DNA from: DASZTU01 sp035547675
GTDB lineage: Bacteria > Pseudomonadota > Alphaproteobacteria > Rhizobiales > Devosiaceae
Length of the DNA: 13,450 nucleotides
Direction of reading: 5' to 3'
Assembly: GCA_035547675.1 (NCBI GenBank)
Contig: DASZUI010000070.1
Location: forward strand, 1 to 13,450
Positions within the stretch are counted from its first letter, which is position 1. Every line of letters begins with the position of its first letter. Both the position numbers and the translations under genes were made by a program. A model generated the notes under the pieces. It ran no database searches, was not told the DNA's origin, and saw only the letters and a list, made by a program, of their open reading frames with translations. Positions 6,862 to 13,450 of the stretch are shown in pieces.

Positions 6862-7875
6862 TCAGTCGAGCTTCACCTTGTCGGTGATGACATGGGTGAC
6901 GGCGTCGGCGTCGGGTTCCTTGGTGATCGCGGGCTGTTCGTCCGCCTTGGCGGCGGAGAGGAGGGTCGCGACCGATTCCTTATAGGCGGCATCGTCGAGG
7001 GCGCCGTTGCCGGTGGCATCGATGAGCTTGGCGACGCCGGCCATCATGAATTTCTGATGGTCGAGGGTCGCGGCACCCGAGTCGTCGGCATCGACCACGA
7101 TCTGGGCCGCCTCGTCGGGATGGGCGACCGCATAGCGCCAGCCCTTCATCGAGGCGGTAACGAAGCGGACCAGCTTGTCCTGGAAGGCCGGGTCCTGCAG
7201 CTTGTCCTGCATGACATAGAGGCCGTCCTCGAGCATGCCGACGCCTTCGTCGCGATAGTTGAAGACGGTGAGCTCATCCGGCTTCAGGCCGCCATCGAGC
7301 ACCTGGCCATATTCGTTGTAGCTCATGGTCGAGACGCAGGCCGCCTGCTTCTGCAGCAGCGGATTGACGTCGAAACCCTGCTTGAGCACGGTCACGCCAT
7401 CGGCGCTGCCGTCGGTCTTGAGGCCGAGCTTGGCCATCCAGGCGTAGAACGGATATTCGTTGCCGCCGAACCAGACGCCCAGCGTTTTGCCCTTGAAATC
7501 GGCCGTGGAATTGACGCCCATGTCCTTGCGGCAAGTCATCCAGAGGCCGGAATTCTTGTAGGGCTGGGCAATGTTGACAAGCTTGACGCCCTTTTCGCGG
7601 GCGGAAAGCGCGTCGGCGATCCAGTCGATGATCACATCGGCGCCGCCGGCAGCCAGCGCCTGGACCGGCGTCACGTCGGTGCCCGAGGGATTGATGGTGA
7701 CGTCGAGATTGGCGTCGGTGTAATAGCCCTTGGCCTTGGCGACGTAATAGCCGGCGAATTGCGCCTGCGTCACCCATTTCAGCTCAAGCGTGAGCTTGTC
7801 GGCGGCCTGCGCGGCGGCGGCGGTGCCGGCGGCAAACATGGCCGACAGCGCGACGCCCAATACCAGTTTCTTCAT
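6862..7875 (-). CDS. ABC transporter substrate-binding protein, NMT1/THI5-like
   Basis: This 337-residue periplasmic protein has a clear signal peptide: MKK, a hydrophobic stretch, and an AQA|AD cleavage site after residue 24. The mature start, LELKWVTQAQFAGYYVAKAK followed by GYYTDANLDV, is the hallmark of the NMT1/THI5 (ThiY/RibY-like) binding proteins, which capture HMP, riboflavin precursors, pyrimidines and similar ring compounds. It follows two permease genes and an ATPase gene and should deliver ligand to them. A good ribosome site (ACGGGGAAC) precedes the ATG. It is last in the operon, 88 nt after the permease gene, and that gap holds a palindromic repeat. From its operon with dihydropyrimidinase the ligand is inferred to be a pyrimidine or related ureide. 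The similarity to thiamine-precursor binders makes HMP or riboflavin the main alternatives. Confidence 0.92.
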   Translation of the reverse strand: MKKLVLGVALSAMFAAGTAAAAQAADKLTLELKWVTQAQFAGYYVAKAKGYYTDANLDVTINPSGTDVTPVQALAAGGADVIIDWIADALSAREKGVKLVNIAQPYKNSGLWMTCRKDMGVNSTADFKGKTLGVWFGGNEYPFYAWMAKLGLKTDGSADGVTVLKQGFDVNPLLQKQAACVSTMSYNEYGQVLDGGLKPDELTVFNYRDEGVGMLEDGLYVMQDKLQDPAFQDKLVRFVTASMKGWRYAVAHPDEAAQIVVDADDSGAATLDHQKFMMAGVAKLIDATGNGALDDAAYKESVATLLSAAKADEQPAITKEPDADAVTHVITDKVKLD

Positions 7876-7906
7876 GTCCGTTCCCCGTTATTAGTTTTGA
7901 GTGGTC

Positions 7907-7951
7907 GCGCTTTCGAACCGGAAAATCGGTATCCACTTTTCCTGAAAGCGC
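7907..7951. repeat. 45-nt palindromic element between permease and binding-protein genes
   Basis: GCGCTTTC (7907-7914) mirrors GAAAGCGC (7944-7951), and inner arms GGAAAA (7920-7925) and TTTTCC (7937-7942) pair too. On the minus strand the centre reads GGAAAAGTGGATACCGATTT, a motif I recognise as a common intergenic repeat in Hyphomicrobiales. As RNA it would be a hairpin between the two cistrons. Confidence 0.7.
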
Positions 7952-7963
7952 TCCCTGTCATCA

Positions 7964-9082
7964 TCACCCGCGTCCACCACGGACGGACGGATGCCAGAAC
8001 GTGACGCCCCTCTCGATGAGGGCCACCACGGCGTAGAAGACGGAGCCCGCAACCGCCGCGACGGCGATCTCCGCCCAGACCAGGTCGACATCCATACGGC
8101 CGACCGCGGTCGAAATCCGGAACCCCATTCCCACCACAGGGGTCCCGAAAAACTCGGCTACGATTGCGCCGATCAGCGCCAGTGTCGAGTTGATCTTCAG
8201 CGCATTGAAAATAAAGGGCGCAGCGGCGGGCAGGCGCAGCTTCAACAGCGTCTGCCAATAGCTCGCGGCATAGGTGCGCATCATGTCGCGCTCCAGCGCG
8301 CCGGAGGCATTGAGGCCGGCGACCGTGTTCACCAGCATGGGAAAGAAGGTCATGATGACGACGACGGCGGCCTTGGAGGGCCAGTCGAAGCCGAACCACA
8401 TGACCATGATCGGCGCGATGCCCACCATGGGGAGGGCCGACACGAAGCTGCCGAGCGGCAGGAGCCCCTTTTTCAGGAAGGGCGAGCGGTCGATGGCAAT
8501 GGCGACGATGAAGCCCAGCCCGCAGCCCATGGCATAGCCGGCGAGCACCGCCTTGAGGAAAGTCTGGGCGAAATCGGCGGCGAGCATGGGGACGGACGAG
8601 ACGAGCCGCGCCCAGATTTGCGACGGCGCCGGCAGGATGACGAAGGGCACCTGCCCGCCGCGCGTCGCGGCTTCCCAGAGCACCAGCACGGCGGCCCCCA
8701 GCATGAGCGGGGTCAGCGCGGCGGCCACATCGGCCTGAATCCGGCCGGCGCGCACATAGGCGGAAAGCCGCTCGGCGAAGAGCCAAGCCAGCACCCACCC
8801 CAGCAGCAGCAGCACCCAGAAGCCGGCCCGTGCCTCCTTGATCGCGCCGAGGCCGGTCAGCAGCAGCACGCCGGCGACGATCGCCAGGAGGCCCGCCAAG
8901 GCGGGGTGCAGGCGGCCGCGCAAGATGGCGAGCACCAGGAGCGTCACGATGTAGAACGCGCCGAGCCACGGCCAACCGAGGGGCGTGGTGACATATTCGC
9001 CGGCGACGCCGAAGGGCAGGAAGAGCCCGACCAGCGCCAGCCCGCCGGCGACGACCGCCAGGTAATATTGAAACTGCGTCAT
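7964..9082 (-). CDS. ABC transporter permease with N-terminal membrane extension
   Basis: This 372-residue inner-membrane protein has a C-terminal half (about 125-372) that is a standard BPD_transp_1 permease domain. The ATPase-contacting EAA-type loop shows as MRTYAASYWQTLLKLRLPAA, and the layout is like SsuC/TauC/ThiX-type permeases. Ahead of it lies about 120 residues with roughly four extra hydrophobic segments (about 5-26, 38-54, 60-79 and 88-104), making it longer than the usual 250-280 residues. Its ATG at 9080-9082 overlaps the stop of the upstream permease gene (ATGA), so the two are translationally coupled and probably form a heterodimeric channel. Substrate is inferred from the operon only. 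Confidence 0.92.
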   Translation of the reverse strand: MTQFQYYLAVVAGGLALVGLFLPFGVAGEYVTTPLGWPWLGAFYIVTLLVLAILRGRLHPALAGLLAIVAGVLLLTGLGAIKEARAGFWVLLLLGWVLAWLFAERLSAYVRAGRIQADVAAALTPLMLGAAVLVLWEAATRGGQVPFVILPAPSQIWARLVSSVPMLAADFAQTFLKAVLAGYAMGCGLGFIVAIAIDRSPFLKKGLLPLGSFVSALPMVGIAPIMVMWFGFDWPSKAAVVVIMTFFPMLVNTVAGLNASGALERDMMRTYAASYWQTLLKLRLPAAAPFIFNALKINSTLALIGAIVAEFFGTPVVGMGFRISTAVGRMDVDLVWAEIAVAAVAGSVFYAVVALIERGVTFWHPSVRGGRG

Positions 9083-9993
9083 GCCCGCGCTCCCATGCGC
9101 CGCACCACGAGGCGTTCGGCGAGGCCGACGGCGGCAACGAGGATGCCGGCGAGGATGGCGCCGGTGAGAAGGGCGGACCAGATCTGGATCGTCTGCCCAT
9201 AATAGGAGCCGGTGAGAAGCTTGGCACCGATGCCGGCGACGGCGCCGGTCGGCAGTTCGCCGACGATGGCGCCGACAAGGCTCGCGGCGACCGCCACTTT
9301 CATGGATGTGAAGAGATAGGGCACGGCGATCGGCCAGCGCAGCTTCCAGAAGGCCTGCGGGCGGCTGGCATTATAGGTCCGCATGAGGTCGAGCTGGATC
9401 GCCTCGGGGCTCCTGAACCCCTTCACCATGCCCACCACGACGGGGAAGAAGCTCAGATAGGTGGAGACCAGCGCCTTGGAGACGAGGTGGGCGCCATCGG
9501 CGGAGAGGTGCAGCGCATGGGCCACGATATTGTCGCCGGTGAGGACGTTGTAGGTCACCACGACCATGATCGGGGCGAGCGCCAGGATCGGAATGGCCTG
9601 GCTGGCGATGATCCACGGCATGAGCGAGCGGTCGGAAGCGTCGTTGTGCACAATGAGCACCGCCAGCAGGATGCCGAGCACGCTGCCGATGGCGAAGCCG
9701 AGAAGCGTCGCCGAGAGCGTCACCCAGGCATGGTAGATGAGGCTGCGCTTGGAGGTCGGCTCGGTGAGGACGGTCGATTTCCAGAAATCCGCCAATATCT
9801 GGTGGGGCGCCGGCAGCGACGGCCGGTCCTGGCTCCACACGTCGGCGAGGAACTGCATCCAGCCGACATTCTGGACGTGATTGCGCGCATAGGCGTCGAA
9901 CTGGAACGGCGCATTGAGGAAAATCGCTGCGACGTACCAGACGACGATGAGCGCCAGCACGATGATGACGACGGGGAGGATGTTTTGTCGCAT
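9079..9993 (-). CDS. ABC transporter permease
   Basis: This 304-residue inner-membrane protein is the second permease of the NMT1/THI5-type importer. It has an N-terminal anchor helix (about 7-26), a hydrophilic stretch of about 60 residues probably facing the periplasm, then the BPD_transp_1 membrane domain. Its EAA loop reads MRTYNASRPQAFWKLRWPIA (about residues 204-223), clearly a paralogue of the loop in the downstream permease. The gene is separated from the ATPase gene upstream by 240 nt rich in hairpins, which is unusual inside an operon. A GAGGCGGGG stretch 8-16 nt before the ATG can serve as ribosome site. The role as a transport channel is sure; the ligand is inferred. Confidence 0.92.
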   Translation of the reverse strand: MRQNILPVVIIVLALIVVWYVAAIFLNAPFQFDAYARNHVQNVGWMQFLADVWSQDRPSLPAPHQILADFWKSTVLTEPTSKRSLIYHAWVTLSATLLGFAIGSVLGILLAVLIVHNDASDRSLMPWIIASQAIPILALAPIMVVVTYNVLTGDNIVAHALHLSADGAHLVSKALVSTYLSFFPVVVGMVKGFRSPEAIQLDLMRTYNASRPQAFWKLRWPIAVPYLFTSMKVAVAASLVGAIVGELPTGAVAGIGAKLLTGSYYGQTIQIWSALLTGAILAGILVAAVGLAERLVVRRMGARA

Positions 9994-10000
9994 GGCTAGA

Positions 10001-10174
10001 CCCCGCCTCTATTGCGGGGGCGGTGCCCGCGGCTGGACCCCGGCCTTCGCCGGGGTGACGTCGTGAGTTTGGCACGGCCTTCGCCCCACCGCGGCGTCAC
10101 TCGTTCGGAAGTGGGAATGCCTGTTTCCTCAAGGCCGCGGACCTGCAAACGGAGATTCCCGCTTTCGCGGGAAT
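10001..10174. repeat. Cluster of three hairpin repeats inside the operon
   Basis: The three hairpins are CCCCGC/GCGGGG (10001-10006 and 10014-10019), ACCCCGGC-CTTC-GCCGGGGT (10037-10056) and ATTCCCGC-TTTC-GCGGGAAT (10155-10174). The last two belong to the same family as 4536-4555 and are likewise followed by GACG. They fill most of the 240-nt gap between the ATPase and permease genes, which contains no credible gene. Confidence 0.78.
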
Positions 10175-10233
10175 GACGAAGTGCCGGGGGGGGATGGGGT
10201 GCCGGATGGAAGCGCGTCCGCCGAGGCATGTGG

Positions 10234-11064
10234 CTACACCTCGTAGCTGTGGCCGGACCGCAGGCCTTCGCGGACGCGGTGGGCGATGGCGAGGAATTCC
10301 GGCGTCTCGCGGATTTCGAGCGGGCGCTCCTTGGGCAGCGTCGATTCGATGATGTCGGTGACGCGGCCGGGGCGCGGGCTCATCACCACGATCTTGGTCG
10401 AAAGATAGACCGCCTCGGGAATCGAATGGGTGACGAAAGCGATGGTCTTTTGCGTCCGCGCCCAGAGCTTCAGTAATTCGGCGTTGAGGTAGTCGCGCAC
10501 GATCTCGTCCAGCGCGCCGAAGGGCTCGTCCATCAGCAGCAGGTCGGCATCGAAGGCGAGGGCGCGGGCGATCGAGGCGCGCTGCTGCATGCCGCCCGAG
10601 AGCTGCCAGGGATATTTCTTCTCGAAGCCGGTGAGGCTCACCAGGTCGAGCACGCGCTGGATGCGCTGCTGCCGCTCGGCCTTGGGAAAGCCGATGATCT
10701 CGAGCGGCAGCGCCACGTTCTTCTCGATGGTCCGCCAGGGGTAGAGCGCCGGCGCCTGGAAGACATAGCCATAGGCGCGGGCGATCCGCGCCTCGCCCGG
10801 CGTCATGCCATTCACCCGGATGGTGCCGGCGGTCGGCTGCTCGAGATCGGCGATGGTCCTCAGGAAGGTCGTCTTGCCGCAGCCCGAGGGGCCGATGAAG
10901 GAGACGAACTCACCCTTGCCGATCTCGAGATCGACATTGGACAGCGCGACGACATCGCCATCGCCGGTGTGGAAGGTGAGGCCCAATCCCTTGGCGGAGA
11001 CGACGCTCGCCGGCGGCTTTACGGCGGCCGTGGCAGGTCTCGATGCAAGCGTCGTGTCGACTAT
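10234..11064 (-). CDS. ABC transporter ATP-binding protein (apparent ATA start)
   Basis: This cytoplasmic ATPase should energise the neighbouring importer. Counting from the ATA at 11064 it has 276 residues. All motifs are intact: Walker A GPSGCGKTT (58-66), Q-loop Q103 in YVFQ, signature LSGGMQQR (155-162), Walker B LLLMDEP (175-181) with catalytic E180, D-loop ALD (184-186) and switch H213. The sequence style is that of the SsuB/TauB/ThiZ group, matching the NMT1-type partners. The start is odd. No ATG, GTG or TTG lies at the natural N-terminus. An AGGGAG ribosome site (11072-11077) sits 7 nt from ATA at 11062-11064, which is in frame. The next choices are TTG at 10986, with no usable ribosome site and inside the first strand, or ATG at 11217, deep within the dihydropyrimidinase gene. 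Function sure, start unsure. Confidence 0.88.
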   Translation of the reverse strand: MVDTTLASRPATAAVKPPASVVSAKGLGLTFHTGDGDVVALSNVDLEIGKGEFVSFIGPSGCGKTTFLRTIADLEQPTAGTIRVNGMTPGEARIARAYGYVFQAPALYPWRTIEKNVALPLEIIGFPKAERQQRIQRVLDLVSLTGFEKKYPWQLSGGMQQRASIARALAFDADLLLMDEPFGALDEIVRDYLNAELLKLWARTQKTIAFVTHSIPEAVYLSTKIVVMSPRPGRVTDIIESTLPKERPLEIRETPEFLAIAHRVREGLRSGHSYEV

Positions 11065-11102
11065 CGGAGTGCTCCCTGTGTCGTTTCGTGCCGACCGATC
11101 AT
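11061..11102 (-). CDS. 13-codon mini-ORF bridging dihydropyrimidinase and ABC ATPase genes
   Basis: ATG at 11100-11102 overlaps the dihydropyrimidinase TGA as ATGA and encodes MIGRHETTQGALR. Its TAG stop (11061-11063) overlaps the putative ATA start of the ATPase as ATAG. It could be a coupling leader that carries ribosomes between the two genes, or chance. No homologous peptide is recognised. Confidence 0.3.
   Translation of the reverse strand: MIGRHETTQGALR
11072..11077 (-). promoter_or_regulatory. Shine-Dalgarno site of the ABC ATPase gene
   Basis: The minus strand reads AGGGAG, seven nucleotides before an in-frame ATA. It is the only good ribosome site in the junction and so decides the start chosen for the ATPase. 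Confidence 0.55.
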
Positions 11103-12553
11103 ACGCCGCTGACCGGAATGCCGCTGCGCTCGATCTTGCGCGGCGCGGTGATTTCCTTCCACTGCGACAGCGCGCGGTTGACCGGGTTGTTCGGCTCGCG
11201 GGCGACGAACTGGCCATGGCCCTGATGCGCATCGACCTTGTCCTCGGTGACCGCCACTTCGCCGCGGGTGAGGGTGAAGCGCGGCAGGCCGGTGACCTCG
11301 AAACCTTCGAAGACATTGTAGTCGATGGCCGATTGCTGCGATTTCGCCGAAATCGTCTTCTTCCGCCTGGGGTCCCAAACGACGAGGTCGGCATCGGCGC
11401 CGACCAGCACGGCGCCCTTCCGCGGATAGAGATTGAGGATCTTGGCGATATTGGTCGAGGTCACGGCGACGAACTCGTTCATGGTCAGCCGGCCGGTCGA
11501 AACGCCATAGGTCCAGAGCAGCGGCAGGCGCTCCTCGAGGCCGCCGGTGCCGTTCGGGATTTTCGCGAAATTGCCGATGCCGGTCCGCTTCTGCTCGGTG
11601 GTGAAGGCGCAATGGTCGGTCGCCACCACCTGGAGCGAGCCCGCCTGCAGGCCCGCCCAGAGCGAATCCTGGTGCTGCTTGTTGCGGAAGGGCGGGCTCA
11701 TCACCCGGCGGGCGGCATAGTCCCAGTCCTTGTTGAAATATTCGGTCTCGTCGAGCAGCAGGTGCTGGATCAGCGGCTCGCCGAAGACGCGCATGCCCTT
11801 CTGGCGGGCGCGGCGGATCGCCTCATGGCTCTGCTCGCAGGAGGTGTGCACGACATAGAGCGGCACGCCGGCCATGTCGGCGATCATGATGGCGCGGTTG
11901 GTCGCTTCGCCCTCGACCTCGGCGGGCCGGGAATAGGCATGGCCCTCGGGGCCGTTATTGCCGGCCGCCAGCAGCTTTTCGGTCATGGCGAGGACGACGT
12001 CGCCGTTTTCGGCATGGACCAGCGGCAGCGCGCCGAGCTCGGCACAGCGCTGGAACGACGCGAACATCTCGTCGTCGTTCACCATCAGCGAGCCCTTATA
12101 GGCCATGAAATGCTTGAAGGAGGTGATGCCGCGGTCGACGACCTCGGCCATTTCCTCCCAGACCTGCTTGTCCCACCAGGTGATGCACATATGGAAGGAG
12201 AAGTCGCAACTGGCCTTGGCGGTCTTGTTGTCCCACATCGAGAGCGCTTCGAGCAGCGACTGGTTGGGGCTCGGCAGGCAGAAATCGACCACCATGGTGG
12301 TGCCGCCGGCCAGCGCGGCGCGGGTGCCGGATTCGAAATCGTCGGTCGAATAGGTGCCCATGAAGGGCATTTCCAAATGGGTATGCGGGTCGATGCCGCC
12401 CGGCATGACATAGCAGCCGGAGGCGTCCAGCACCTCGTCGCCGGAGAGATTCGGCCCGATCTCGACGATCTTGCCGCCCTCGATCTTGACGTCGGCGGTG
12501 TAGGTAAGATCGGCGGTAACGACCGTGCCGCCCTTGATGACTTTGCTGCTCAT
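11099..12553 (-). CDS. Dihydropyrimidinase (D-hydantoinase family)
   Basis: This 484-residue cytoplasmic amidohydrolase opens the ring of dihydrouracil, dihydrothymine or hydantoins to give N-carbamoyl amino acids, the second step of reductive pyrimidine breakdown. The binuclear metal site is complete: H57 and H59 in GGIDPHTH, K147 (the lysine carboxylated in this family) in SFKHFMAYK, H180 in LVHAENGD, H236 in YVVHTSC and D313 in VATDHCAF. The spacing matches Bacillus D-hydantoinase numbering closely. Y152 matches the conserved active-site tyrosine. The length is normal for the family. The start is ATG at 12553, with an AAGGGGAAC ribosome site. A carbamoylase-type gene lies 107 nt upstream and a transporter follows, supporting a pyrimidine or ureide catabolic operon. 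Hydantoin or another cyclic imide is the main alternative substrate. Confidence 0.95.
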   Translation of the reverse strand: MSSKVIKGGTVVTADLTYTADVKIEGGKIVEIGPNLSGDEVLDASGCYVMPGGIDPHTHLEMPFMGTYSTDDFESGTRAALAGGTTMVVDFCLPSPNQSLLEALSMWDNKTAKASCDFSFHMCITWWDKQVWEEMAEVVDRGITSFKHFMAYKGSLMVNDDEMFASFQRCAELGALPLVHAENGDVVLAMTEKLLAAGNNGPEGHAYSRPAEVEGEATNRAIMIADMAGVPLYVVHTSCEQSHEAIRRARQKGMRVFGEPLIQHLLLDETEYFNKDWDYAARRVMSPPFRNKQHQDSLWAGLQAGSLQVVATDHCAFTTEQKRTGIGNFAKIPNGTGGLEERLPLLWTYGVSTGRLTMNEFVAVTSTNIAKILNLYPRKGAVLVGADADLVVWDPRRKKTISAKSQQSAIDYNVFEGFEVTGLPRFTLTRGEVAVTEDKVDAHQGHGQFVAREPNNPVNRALSQWKEITAPRKIERSGIPVSGV

Positions 12554-12583
12554 TTCGTTCCCCTTATTCGGCTACGCCTCTTC

Positions 12584-12640
12584 ACCTCTCCCTTCGGGGG
12601 AGAGGTCGGGCTTCGCGAAGCGAAGTCCGGGTGAGGGGGC
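12584..12640. repeat. Palindromic repeat between amidohydrolase and dihydropyrimidinase genes
   Basis: ACCTCTCCC (12584-12592) and GGGAGAGGT (12598-12606) form a 9-bp stem, followed by the perfect palindrome CTTCGCGAAG (12611-12620). This CTCTCCC-TTCGG-GGGAGAG pattern resembles dispersed elements seen in many alphaproteobacteria. There is no T-run on the minus strand, so it is probably not a terminator. Confidence 0.7.
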
Positions 12641-12660
12641 CTTAGCCTTCGCAACCGCAT

Positions 12661-13450
12661 TCACTCCACGATCTCCGCCGTTTCAAGCACTGCGCGCAGC
12701 AGCACGTCGGCGCCGGCTTCGGCCCATTCCTTGGAGATATTCTCCGCCTCGTTGTGGCTCAGGCCATCGACGCAGGGGCACATGATCATGGTGGCGGGCG
12801 CGACTTTGGCGGCCCAGCAGGCGTCGTGGCCGGCGCCGGAGATGATGTTCATGTGCGAATAGCCGAGGTCCTCGGCCGCCTGGCGGACGCGGGCGACGAG
12901 GGTCGGATCGAAAGTCACCGGATCGAAATGGCCGACCGCCTCGATGGCGCAGCCGACGCCCAGGGCTTCGCAGATTTTCGGCGCCTCGGCCTCGATCCTC
13001 GCCCGCATGCCGTCGAGCTTCTTCTGATCCGGCGAGCGGATATCGACGGTGAACACCACCTTGCCCGGCAGGACATTGCGCGAATTGGGCGAGAAGAACA
13101 TCTGCCCGACGCCGCCGACGGCGCCCGGCTGGTTCTCCATGGCGACGGCCTGCACCATCTCCAGAATGCGCGCCATGGCGAGACCGGCGTTCACCCGCAT
13201 GTGCATCGGCGTCGAGCCGGTATGGGCTTCCTTGCCGGTCAGCGTGAATTCGAGCCACCAGAGGCCCTGCCCGTGGGTGACGACGCCGATCTGCCTGTGT
13301 TCGGCCTCGAGGATCGGCCCCTGCTCGATGTGATATTCGAAATAGGCGTGCATTTTCCGCGCGCCGACCTCTTCGTCGCCGACCCAGCCGATGCGCTTCA
13401 ATTCGTCGCCGAAGGTCTTGCCCTCGGGGTCCTTGCGGCCATAGGCGTAA
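12661..13450 (-). CDS. Zn-dependent M20-family amidohydrolase, N-carbamoyl-beta-alanine / allantoate amidase type (5' end outside window)
   Basis: The open frame continues off the right edge, leaving 262 C-terminal residues of a protein that normally has about 410-420. TTG at 13401 is not the real start, since the family sequence KTFGDELKRIGWVGDE runs through it. Visible family signatures, in order, are EYHIEQGPILE, KEAHTGSTPMHMR (start of the dimerisation domain), SRNVLPGKVVFTVDIRSP, SGAGHDACWAAKVAP and PCVDGLSHNEAE, the last near the C-terminal metal and active site. These define the HyuC/AllC/beta-ureidopropionase group, which removes the carbamoyl group to release an amino acid, ammonia and CO2. 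Next to dihydropyrimidinase it most likely hydrolyses N-carbamoyl-beta-alanine or its methyl analogue. Allantoate or N-carbamoyl-L-amino acids are possible alternatives. Confidence 0.93.
   Translation of the reverse strand, partial: YAYGRKDPEGKTFGDELKRIGWVGDEEVGARKMHAYFEYHIEQGPILEAEHRQIGVVTHGQGLWWLEFTLTGKEAHTGSTPMHMRVNAGLAMARILEMVQAVAMENQPGAVGGVGQMFFSPNSRNVLPGKVVFTVDIRSPDQKKLDGMRARIEAEAPKICEALGVGCAIEAVGHFDPVTFDPTLVARVRQAAEDLGYSHMNIISGAGHDACWAAKVAPATMIMCPCVDGLSHNEAENISKEWAEAGADVLLRAVLETAEIVE

Noticed and set aside
6691..8004. 437-codon plus-strand frame opposite the binding-protein gene
   Set aside because: It begins inside the long palindrome and is antisense to a gene with a clear signal peptide and NMT1/THI5 signature.
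7991..9202. 403-codon plus-strand frame
   Set aside because: It is antisense to the two permeases and extremely rich in H, Q, G, D and E, a shadow of hydrophobic codons on the other strand.
9996..10229. 77-codon minus-strand frame between ATPase and permease genes
   Set aside because: It contains RHSRESGNL and SPRRRPGSS, peptides produced by translating the palindromic repeats there.
10805..12634. 609-codon plus-strand frame
   Set aside because: It is antisense to dihydropyrimidinase and part of the ABC ATPase, which carry complete active sites. No family features are seen in it.
13399..13401. TTG as start of the amidohydrolase gene
   Set aside because: The family-conserved sequence continues in frame upstream to the window edge, so the true start is outside the window.

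Overview
The window is GC-rich, gene-dense DNA. Its proteins, and the many short palindromic intergenic repeats, look like an alphaproteobacterium, most likely Hyphomicrobiales (Devosia-like or rhizobial). That placement is inferred from gene content and style, not from a marker gene. MmcB-type DNA repair proteins and hydantoinase/dihydropyrimidinase clusters paired with an NMT1/THI5-type transporter are familiar in that order.

Left part (1-4300): a polytopic PIG-V-like mannosyltransferase/membrane protein gene runs leftward off the window edge. It is divergent from a complete 1007-residue GH38 alpha-mannosidase gene reading rightward. Next comes about 660 bp with no credible gene, packed with hairpins and dispersed repeats. 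Middle part (4961-6625): an MFS permease of the YbjJ/MosC type is followed 3 nt later by an MmcB-family nuclease-like DNA repair gene. The pair ends at a hairpin and is bracketed by two inverted copies of a roughly 65-bp repeat.

Right part (6862-13450): everything is on the minus strand and looks like one catabolic operon read right to left. The order is a hydantoinase/carbamoylase-family amidohydrolase (5' end outside the window), dihydropyrimidinase, an ABC ATPase, two ABC permeases overlapping by ATGA, and a periplasmic NMT1/THI5-like binding protein, closed by a strong intrinsic terminator. The simplest reading is import of a pyrimidine or related cyclic ureide, followed by ring opening by the dihydropyrimidinase and decarbamoylation by the amidohydrolase, as in the reductive pyrimidine pathway. 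The exact substrate is not shown by the sequence. The first, dehydrogenase step and any regulator would lie to the right of the window.

The most unusual local signal is the start of the ABC ATPase gene. The only in-frame codon at proper distance from a good Shine-Dalgarno is ATA, and it overlaps the stop codon of a 13-codon mini-ORF that itself overlaps the dihydropyrimidinase stop codon. No clearly novel defence or mobile system is visible. Several very long ORFs lie antisense to the real genes and are high-GC artefacts.
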